A stretch of DNA of 64,000 nucleotides. Source: Cryptomeria japonica. Its lineage: Eukaryota; Streptophyta; Pinopsida; Cupressales; Cupressaceae. How positions within the stretch are numbered: position 1 is the stretch's first letter; the number at the start of each line of letters is the position of its first letter. Below, one piece after another: positions 55,530-64,000 of this stretch. Under the pieces are notes generated by a model. It had not been told where the DNA came from. It ran no database searches and saw only the letters and a list, made by a program, of their open reading frames with translations. The stretch spans positions 309,144,450 through 309,208,449 of the forward strand of contig NC_081408.1 of assembly GCF_030272615.1 (NCBI RefSeq), in the 5' to 3' direction. The position numbers and the translations under genes are program-made.

Positions 55530-58381
55530 CTGACAAGATCACACCAGAAAAGAGTATCAGCACTTTGGGTTGTTTGTCCTGCAATGGCATGTATCAGATA
55601 CTATACTTTCCTATATACATACAGAGTGCAAGATGTAAAAAATTAAAATACAAGTTTTTTAGCCTGAACTAAAACCTATTATGTATAATAGCTTTGGTCA
55701 TATACACTGAAGAATGTAAGACATGAAAATGAAGAAATTGAAAAAAGAGTGAGTGTTGAAATTTTTAGATTTCTCTTTCTTGAGTTAAAAAGAAAGATTG
55801 CTAAGTTCATCGTGGGCCAAACAATGCATTTAATCATAATTTTTGTTTGCTTGAGGGTTTTCAAACAGTTTTTCATATATGCTTGTTGCTTTATCCTTGC
55901 CATGGCTGGCAAGGATTTCAATAAAAACCAACCTCAACAAAGTAATTCCCAAGCTAGCCAACCATGGCAAAGATCTTCTTGGACAAGTAGTAAAGATAGG
56001 AATAACCAAGGTGGGCATGGTCCTTCCCCTCTTTGCTAGTCAAATAACTTGATCTCTAATCAACCTTTCCTTATCAAATAGCTTGTACAAAGCCTTGGGA
56101 GTCAAACTCGAGTGTTATTTCACTTCAGAGTCCATCAATCTTGGTTCTGTAAGTTAAAAGATGATGATAAACAAGGGTGGTTCAACCAACCTTTGAGGGC
56201 TTACATGTTCCACAAGCTTCTAGTTCTGTTACAAGCCATTACACATGGCCTCCTGATTTGCTTGTAGCCCAAAATGCTGCAAGGGTTCATTTGACACCAG
56301 ATCCCATCCCTTTGAATGGAGTTGGTCAGAACATTGTTGATAAAAATATTGTTTTGTTGCTAGAAAATTGTTGCTCATACTACTGCATCACCTTCTACTT
56401 GTTCCTCTTTCCCATCAAAAAGGGCAGTCTTCCTCATTGTCCGTATCTCCACTAGAATGACAGAAAATTAAAGTAGAAATGGGGAAATGATAGAAATGTA
56501 TAACACACCAAATTAGACATGGTTCCTTATGTCATGAGAGTGCATAGGATATTTTGTTTGTTGCATTGGTAGATGAGGTAGATAAACACAAATGGTAAAA
56601 TGGTCAGTGTTTGATGATACTTGTAGAATATCATAAGACATGATGTACTAACATAGACTCCTATGATTTTCAGTTTACATTATGTCTCCGTTTTGATATA
56701 TTAGAATGCATAGTAATTTTTTTTGGAATAATATCTAAATGTTCATATGTTTGTTTCATCCAAGAGACAGTGTTTGAGATTCAATGGATGGACTACTAGA
56801 AATTTTGTTGAACGTTACATCACATTCTCTTCAAAATGGAATAGTTTGAATTTTGAAAGTGGGCATTATCTCTTTGTTTCATCATTTGGAAAACACGATG
56901 AATTTCTTATGTACGTGGCTTTATATTTTCCAAAATAGTGTTGAATTTACTATAAAATTATAAATGATTTTTTGTTAAAATAGATAGAGTATATGTGAGT
57001 TTCATGTTGTTGTTCTTGGTTTAAAGATATGAAGGTTGCTGATGTGCTTTTCTATCTTGATTCATTGTCTTTGGTGGTTACGTGTTATAGATATTTGGAA
57101 ATCGAAAAGAGGAAATCAACACCACCTATAAGTCTTTAAACTTTGGCTTTAGCAGCTGACAGTCTTTCATAATTCCTAAGATGTCCCAAGGCTGCAATGT
57201 ATGTATCTCTGGGTTTTGAAGGCAACATTCCAGTTTGGGAAAGAGATGGGCTCATGCTTACCCTTTATAACACCTACTTTTCTAGTTCACATTGAACTTT
57301 GGAAGTGACTAAGTTTGTAGGGGAGAAAAGGGTACCCTTGCCCATTTTCCTCTAAATGTTTTGGACTCACTTTGGTACTCTCCTAAATACAATGTTCTAA
57401 ATTCTAATGCTTGATCTAGCTCTATTTTAGTAAATTCTGACCCCAGCCAACCTTTCTACCACTTCAAATTACTCTTTCCCAAGCCATAGATTCTGATCAA
57501 CCCATTTCCTTAGTTTCCCCTTTTCAAGTCAAGATCATCGAGGCAACTTCAACTTCTAACTTCAAATTCCTTTCTCCCATCTATTGAGTAGAGCCTTTCA
57601 GATCCAACTCCTTGCAACTTGTATGCAAATCTGCCATTTGGGTCTGATTTGAGAGTTTGGGGATTTGTACATGTTTGCATTTTAATTCATACCAATTTGT
57701 GTGACATAAAATAGAACAAATGTGAAATAGAACCACTCTTCAACGTACAAGGCGAAGCTCACTGTAAATAAAAATTCAACTAAAACTAGATGATGTGTAC
57801 TTGATATTTATAATTTTTTGTTTTACAATGTTTTCTTTGGGTGGTTCATGATCATATAAATAAAATTTAACTGTGTATCTTTATGGGGTATTTCTAGGGT
57901 AAAAAAGTTAACATGCTCTTTCAACTCAAGGCAACGGATTTTGAACTTTCTTTTACTGAAAACAAATCCTACAACTACATGCTTACACTGTTCAAAATAG
58001 AGACTAAGGCAAGTATACATAGAATGGATAGGTTTAAACACATACACAAGATGTTATAAGCTAAACAGGACAGCTGCACTCAAAGCTACAACTATCAACA
58101 TAACATTTACTACAATGCAAATTTTATTAATTATTAAATTTCAACTTATACAAACAAAATAGCTCAATAAAACACTTCAACAGTAATTTAGAAGCAAAAT
58201 AGACATACTAAATTCTATTAAATGACAGATTTTTAATTTGACAATAACACTAGATGAAAATCTATTTCAAAATAGGCAAACTCGAGAATTACTAGTAGTA
58301 CAACTAAGTACAAAAAGGCACTTATTTATACTATTTACAAAGTATTGGTTGAAAATAAATGAAATAAATTGTGTTGTTGTA
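55530..58381. other. Probable intron of the release factor gene; no supported gene
   Basis: AT-rich. A plus-strand open stretch with an Asn/Gln/Ser-rich end (MAGKDFNKNQPQQSNSQASQ, 55901-56039) followed by a broken one (56177-56455) resembles a gag-type leader of an old element, but I cannot name it. The rest holds nothing recognisable. Confidence 0.4.
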
Positions 58382-58389
58382 TGTAACTA

Positions 58390-58414
58390 GGTCGGATCCC
58401 TTCTAGGGCCGACC
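58390..58414. promoter_or_regulatory. Inverted repeat GGTCGG/CCGACC at the LTR start
   Basis: GGTCGG, two bases, CCC, five-base loop, GGG, then CCGACC: a nine-base-pair stem with a small bulge. CCGAC recurs at 58574. GCCGAC is the core of the DRE/CRT cold- and drought-response element, but function here is only inferred. Confidence 0.6.
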
Positions 58415-58645
58415 TAACACACTTAGCATATGTGTGGCCCTACCGTCCTTAGAAGACCTAAATAACTTGTGATTAGCCGAGCCCTAAATTGGGCGGTATA
58501 TGTAACTTATGACTAAACATGACCTATTCATATTGACGCCAAGCTTAAAGTTTTGTATTGCTCTCATTGTAAAGCCGACCTAAGGTAAATTGAAAGGCTA
58601 GAGTCTCCTATATATGTGAAGTCTATCTCATTGTTAAAACACATT

Positions 58646-58920
58646 CAGCGATTACATTCATACTTCGGTATCCTACAGCAAAGCATCTCTGTGTTTAGCG
58701 AATCATATTCAGAAGACAGCGAATCATCATTAGAAGTCAGCAAACTTTAGTAGATGCACAGCGAATTCCCTTGAAAGCACAGCGAACTCTCTTGAACGAC
58801 TGCGAACTGGTCTAAAGGGGCAGCGAACATCATCCAAGTGGCAGCAATCATCATCTCTGTGACAGCGAGCTAATCTTGAAGACAGCAACCTCACTCTGCC
58901 ATCCTTCTTGTGACAGCAAC
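58646..58920 (+). repeat. 21-bp periodic array of CAGCGAA in the LTR leader
   Basis: CAGCGA or a close variant begins at 58646, 58676, 58696, 58717, 58738, 58759, 58780, 58800, 58821, 58842, 58863, 58883 and 58914. Ten of the twelve steps are 20 or 21 bp. The bases between motifs are not conserved. The array begins about 37 bp after the TATA box, so it is likely transcribed from its start. Confidence 0.92.
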
Positions 58921-59054
58921 ATCTGTACCTCAGATAAGTTTATGATTGCGGTCTGCCCTAGGTTACTGTGCATAGTTTGCTGATAGCTTCTAGTGTTGAA
59001 GTTCATTGTAAAGATTTAATTGGTTATTGCCTAATAAAGATCTGATATTTGTTG

Positions 59055-59088
59055 CTGGGTTTTTCCTCCAAGAGGGAGGTTTTCCCAG
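59055..59088 (+). promoter_or_regulatory. U5 hairpin CTGGG...CCCAG
   Basis: CTGGG-T5-CCTCC-AAGAG-GGAGG-T4-CCCAG folds as two five-pair stems separated by an internal T loop. The second LTR has the same shape with a changed inner pair. Confidence 0.75.
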
Positions 59089-59187
59089 GGTATATTGTGT
59101 TATGTGTGTGTATTTTGTCTCTATCTATGTTTTATGTTAATCTGATCGCTAAAATTAACAAATTGGCTAAACTTTGACTCTAGCTAC

Positions 59188-61630
59188 GACTACTCGCATG
59201 GTGTGCAAGTTTTATTACAAATTATCTCATTCACTGAAACCAAAATCTAAAACATTAATCAATCAATCAAACAGGAGGTTAAATTTATTACAAACTAACA
59301 CTTGAAGCCCGTGTCTCTCGCATGATTGGATAGATGATCTAACAATAGCTAACTCTGAGCTATAAATAAACTTATCCCACAAATACCTCTATATGATTAT
59401 TCTAATGAAATTCCTCAAATCTTTGAATTGTCCAAACCTTTGATATTTATCAACACCGTTCACAATGACATCAAAAATACTTCACAAATTTGATGCAATC
59501 ATAACTTGAGGCTACTTGGATAGGCACAATTTATTCATCAAATCACCAATTTTCTTGGGGATGATTTTTACTATTGCAACCTCACCTTGTTTGGGCTGAC
59601 AAAATTTTCTAAAAAGTGCAACTTATTCAAATTTTACACAAGCACAATCTTTGCTTGTTGACATCACTTTTACAAAAGCTAACATCCTTTAAAAAGTGCA
59701 CTAGACTAATCTTATCAAACACGACTCTACTCTTTTGACCACCACTTTAGTAAAGATAAACCAATGAGAACAGTATGCTGACTTTTAACTTTTTCCCAAG
59801 TGTTATTTTACTTATTCCATTCTCAATTTCGAAAAAATAACACAATAATGAAGTGTGCTTTATTCCTAGCAGAAATCACTTATGCTGGAAATTGTTTTTA
59901 CTTGTTAATTGGATATCACTTGTCTTTTCCTGATTTGTCTGCCATGGGTTGTCTTTTTATTGCACTCTCTTACATCTAATTCCCACCCTTTGTATGATTT
60001 GGCACTTTAAAAGGTTCATTTGATTTGAAGTTTCCTCACAGGTGTGGTTCACTATGCTAATTGATTATTGGACTGCCACCTTACAAATCAAGACAAAATA
60101 ATTTGTGCACCTTTGTTTCTTTCTACTTTAGGCATGGTTTACTCTAGCTAGACCACCTCTTTGCAAAAGACAAGGTACAATTTTCTTAATCTGGACAAAT
60201 AAAAACTACACTTAGATGAATCTGTCTTATTGGTATAATTCCTTTTGGTCACTGACCACAAACAAAGACTCCTAACATGTATTAAGTTGAATTTCATATT
60301 TGTCCGAGCTATCATCATGCTAAAAAGATGTTCTTATAATTATTTCACTATCATTCTCTCGCCAACATATTCTTCGACAGCTCCAAGTTGCACACATCAT
60401 AATTGAAAACTTCATTTTTAACTCAGACTATTGCAACCATAATCAATCGGCAAGAACTTTTTAGTAGACATAATAAAATTTGACACGACAATTTGCAACT
60501 CAAGTGGAAATACCTATTAATAACTTTCACTTCACACAAACAATTGATAATTTGACAAGTATCATGTAACACGATCATTGAGTTTGGATTAGTTAGAGCA
60601 ATTGGCTCTATTTGAGGGACATGGCATATACTTATGGCGTAGGACTTCAAAATATTTGGTTTTAAGTAGAACAATGGTTTATCAGATGGGCAATAGAGTC
60701 AAACTATTACTAAATCACCTAAAATATGAATAGTTGATGAACAAAAAAATATAACAATTTACCTCGTTGAAAAGGGAAATACTATAATACATAACAAAAA
60801 ATGTTACAAATTGGGAAACACGATACAAAATAAATCACCTAAAATATGAATAGTTGATGAACAAAAAAATATAACAATTTACCTCGTTGAAAAGGGAAAT
60901 ACTATAATACATAACAAAAAAATGTTACAAATTGGGAAACACGATACAACATAACATAGAAAACAAAAGGAACAAGTTCACTTGTGATAGCATATCGAAT
61001 GAAAAAACTCTAAAAACATTTTCCAAAGATTTGGGATTCAAGTGGGTAGGAATTATCATGCAATGAAAAATTTAGCATGAATTGATTGATAGGCATCAAT
61101 CCTACATGATCTTCTTTCATAACAATAAACCTCTCTAAAAAGTGAAAATATTGTGCCTCCTAAACATATATAACAAGATCCTACGGTTGTAGTACATCTA
61201 TAGGAATAATGACCACCACATATCTGATATGATCCTCTTCACCCATCTCTTGGACATATGCCATCTTGAGCTTAGTCCAAGTATCATCCTTTACGAAGGC
61301 CAGGAGCTATTGAAAGAAAAATTTACTAACTAACTCTTTACTATATCCACAATTGATATCAACAAGGCACCTTGTCATGGGAACATTTCTTGACCATCTT
61401 CATCAATTGAATCTTTATCTCATATTTACAAGACTCAGACTTGTCTCAAACTTTGCAAGCTGATTTTCAACTCGAACTCCAAATGAAAATACCATGAAAC
61501 ATAAATATTTTTAAAGATTTAACACTTGATTCATGCACTATTTAATAAATAGACTTTAAAGACACAATAAACTAATCAAATAGAAGCTACTTTGACCACA
61601 TACACAAGTATACATCAATATGTTGATGTT
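59188..61630. other. No supported gene; AT-rich, probable intron
   Basis: A minus-strand stretch near 61190-61310 reads AFVKDDTWTKLKMAYVQEMG, which I cannot assign. The only clear structure is the 120-bp duplication at 60711-60951. Confidence 0.4.
60711..60951. repeat. 120-bp tandem duplication, nearly identical
   Basis: TAAATCACCTAAAATATGAA starts at 60711 and again at 60831. The copies differ by one extra A in an A run and changes at the very end. Confidence 0.93.
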
Positions 61631-61977
61631 TGTAGCTATGGTCGGAAATTCGGAATTCTTCTATAGCCAACATAGCCAATATAATTGTCTAATTGGCCTA
61701 TCAGCCTTAGACAATTATAGAGCCGATTTTATATATCAATTATACATTTGGTATATGCCGACTTGCATAACCAATTTACTTATTATTAAATAAATATGAT
61801 TATAAAAGGGGAGGACTTTTGGCAAAAGTCCACCACCCCTTATTGGAAGGATAAGTTGCATTATGTGAAGTCGAGTCTCCTTGAAGGGAGCCAACTCTTG
61901 GAGAATAGCTTCTATCGGTGGATATAAATGAAGACTATACCTCCCTTCCTTGGAATCGATAACTGATATACAATAAG

Positions 61978-62180
61978 CAGATTGGCATCCTTACATAACA
62001 GATCAAATCCTTTTTTGTGGCAGACCGAATACATTCTGTGGCAAATCAAATCACAAGAAGTAGATCGAACATCCTTCAGCAAGAGTGAATTTATATCTCA
62101 GCATAGTGAAGTCATCCTACAGCAGATCGGGTCATTGCATCAGCAGATTGCACAGTTCGGACACCCTAGTGCAGTTCGCA
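61978..62180 (+). repeat. 21-bp periodic array of CAGATCGAA in the LTR leader
   Basis: CAGATC-like motifs begin at 61978, 61999, 62021, 62042, 62061, 62080, 62102, 62123, 62144 and 62172, mostly 19 to 22 bp apart. An additional CAGTTCGG is at 62153. The period equals seven codons, and one frame stays open across the array (61982-62236), but the peptide matches nothing I know. Confidence 0.85.
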
Positions 62181-62291
62181 TTTCACATACAGCCGTGTAT
62201 AGTGAATTGATGTGTTCATATAGCTTCAAGGAGTGAAGCCATCTTGTAATATCATATCCAGATTTGATAAATATAATCAGAATTTTTGTTG

Positions 62292-62327
62292 CTGGGTTTT
62301 TCACCTTCAAGAGGAAGGTTTTCCCAG
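62292..62327 (+). promoter_or_regulatory. U5 hairpin CTGGG...CCCAG, second copy
   Basis: CTGGG-T5-CA-CCTTC-AAGAG-GAAGG-T4-CCCAG. Compared with the first LTR, one stem C is T and its partner G is A, so pairing is kept. Confidence 0.75.
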
Positions 62328-62437
62328 GGTATCTTGGTGTATTTATTGTTCACTGTGTTGAATTGTCTAATTGCTATTAATCTGATCACTATAGCTTAAA
62401 TCATGAGTATAAAAACGAATTTTAATTTGTCGCTACA

Positions 62438-64000
62438 GAAAACAACAGTTCTAGATATATAAAATTTAAAATTATAAATATTGTCAAATGTATACAGGGC
62501 TCATGGATTATGATATCCATGGCATCAAAACAAATATCAAAACTAAAATAATAAGTCCATGACTCAAAGAAACCTACATCATTTGTCCCAACATCAAAGT
62601 CCTACATTGGCGTCTAACATAGGTCCTATATGATGATGCAGCCATGATATTTGCATGTGTCTTAGTAACACCAATATCCAAGGGGTGTCCTTGTGCTCTA
62701 TTTGTTCATGCTCTATCCTCCCTGCCATGGCTACTTCACTGCCTTTGGGTACCACGTTTTATGGCTAACAACAAATAGTAGGTTGTAAATATGAAGACAT
62801 GGTTTGAATTTATGTGATTTTTATTTCTGCCCCATTATCAAAAGTTGAACATCTAACAATGTATTTATTTGAAATAACATTTCCAAGGAATGACAATGCT
62901 ACAGAATATTCTAATGCCATATCATTTACTTGCGGTATGTACCTAGTGTTCAACATTGTCGACTGTTAGAAACTAATATTGCCTAACAAACTATCTCAAA
63001 AGAAGGAAGGGATGGTACCATTAAGTACTTAATTATTGGTTTTTCAACATCTCCAAACTATATTTTATAAAGATGAGAATTATCAGCTTAAAATTTACTC
63101 TTGAACTGAGTTCCTAGTGTTGTGAGTTTGTCCTGGGCATTCTTAATGGTGAATGGTATATGGTATAAATATAGATTAGGATTATCACCTATCCATTATG
63201 AAAGAAAGAGTACCTTCATTAGATAGCACTTGGTGAACAGGTGGAGAATATACTGCTTTACAAACTTCAACATTAATGAGTATGAAACTATAGCGAGTAC
63301 CCATTTATAAATCCTTTGCAATTGGTTTCTTATATTTGAGACCCAAAATTATTGTGTTGTTATGGCTTAACATCACAGTAGGTAACACAAAAACTCTTTA
63401 TAAAATTCTGAAGAGTATACACAATAATTATACCAGTGTCCCTGTTTGTCTCTCAACTTATTTTAAAATATCATTTGACAATAAAGCAGATGTCAAACTC
63501 TCATCTGGTATGTTTGGCACTACATAGTTAACAAATTTAGAAAGATTGAACCCGTCATTCACTCAAGTATTTGATACTGGCTTACAAAAATTATCTGCCT
63601 GAGTCTAGCCCGCGGGACTCGTCGGATACCCGAGTCTCAAGCCCCAAGTCACTCGCCTCGAGACTTGCCAAGTTTTGGGAAGTCCAGACGAGTCTTGTAA
63701 CATTGCTTTATCTATCCAACCCTCAAAGTCTAAATTTGGGAGAGCATCAAAGTCTGAATCTTCAATCGCTAGGTCATTATCAAAATATACATGTTGATAA
63801 GTGTCATTTTCTGGTGGCAAATGTTGGCCATCCATCATCTCATAATGGCAGGTCTTTGGTCAAAGTGGATCTTCTTGAGTTTCATCAAAGCAATTGGATT
63901 CAATGAATTTGTCATTAGGAGGGAGAAACAATTAGGTTCCTCATTATCAATCATCCAATCAGTTCCTCCTATCAATTGGGTTGGAGAGAGAATAAAAATC
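62438..64000. other. No supported gene; GC-richer CGAGTC island near 63600
   Basis: Most of the segment is AT-rich and unrecognised. About 63600-63705 is GC-richer and has GACTCG/CGAGTC/CGAGAC motifs several times in both orientations. A minus-strand acidic stretch (63838-63605) reads FDNDLAIEDSDFDALPNLDF and could be the tail of a DNA-transposon or other gene running beyond the window. This is uncertain. Confidence 0.35.

Larger units (their letters stand above)
58382..59187 (+). repeat. Solo-type LTR, family related to 61631-62437
   Basis: It starts TGTAACTAGGTCGGA and ends at GCTAC/GA near 59187. A TATA box is at 58609-58615, followed by a 21-bp periodic array, then the U5 phrase GCTGGGTTTTTCC with a hairpin. 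The match to the second LTR lies mainly at the start and in U5. No internal region or partner LTR is visible and the flanks do not show a clear duplication. Confidence 0.78.
61631..62437 (+). repeat. Solo-type LTR with TGTAGC/GCTACA ends
   Basis: The terminal inverted repeat is a perfect six bases (TGTAGC at 61631, GCTACA ending 62437). A TATA box lies at 61923-61929, followed by a 21-bp periodic array and the U5 hairpin. Flanking bases (ATGTT left, GAAAA right) do not form a duplication. Confidence 0.82.

Noticed and set aside
56177-56455. GVGQNIVDKN on the plus strand as the missing GGQ exon of the release factor
   Set aside because: It is on the opposite strand to the release factor exons and lacks the surrounding RF1 residues; chance resemblance.

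Overview
The window reads as plant nuclear DNA from a large, retrotransposon-filled genome. A gymnosperm, probably a conifer, is my inference from the element families, their long LTRs and their advanced decay. No bacterial, organellar or CRISPR feature is present. Only one ordinary host gene can be supported: the last two exons of an organellar peptide chain release factor 1 gene (55101-55529, minus strand). A pentatricopeptide-repeat gene fragment lies near 31.0-31.3 kb.

Layout. Positions 1 to about 16546 hold most of a Ty3/gypsy element of the Tat group, read on the minus strand. Its parts, in element order, are a 5' LTR (15109-16546), a tRNA-Trp-type primer binding site, a long leader with a palindromic 20-bp array, one gag-pro-pol frame (12402 to 5104) broken by five stops, a 3' spacer with tandem repeats, and an antisense plant-mobile-domain gene (290-2347). 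Its 3' LTR lies left of the window.

Positions 18263-51809 are best explained as nested elements. The outermost is an old chromovirus (gypsy-B), with LTRs at 18263-18617 and 51462-51809, pol at 19133-22811 and a chromodomain end at 32531-33080. It is interrupted by a segment that includes an L1-type LINE (23371 to about 30760, minus strand) and the PPR fragment. It is interrupted again, exactly at its polypurine tract/3' LTR junction, by a second gypsy element (gypsy-C, 33100-51458), which has the unusual order protease - RNase H - reverse transcriptase - RNase H - integrase. Gypsy-C in turn carries a fairly young Ty1/copia element (about 41997-48154) whose two LTRs differ at only a few percent of positions.

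From 51810 to 64000 the sequence holds a decayed minus-strand LINE, the release-factor exons, and AT-rich DNA with two related solo-type LTRs (58382-59187 and 61631-62437). These two carry the most striking pattern in the window: a short motif repeated about every 21 bp just downstream of the TATA box, and a small U5 hairpin with a compensatory base change between the copies.

The elements do not cooperate in a pathway. Each encoded or encodes its own replication machinery (Gag, protease, RT/RNase H, integrase or endonuclease), and nearly all are broken. Many of the in-frame stops look like C-to-T changes, as expected from long-term methylation of silenced repeats.
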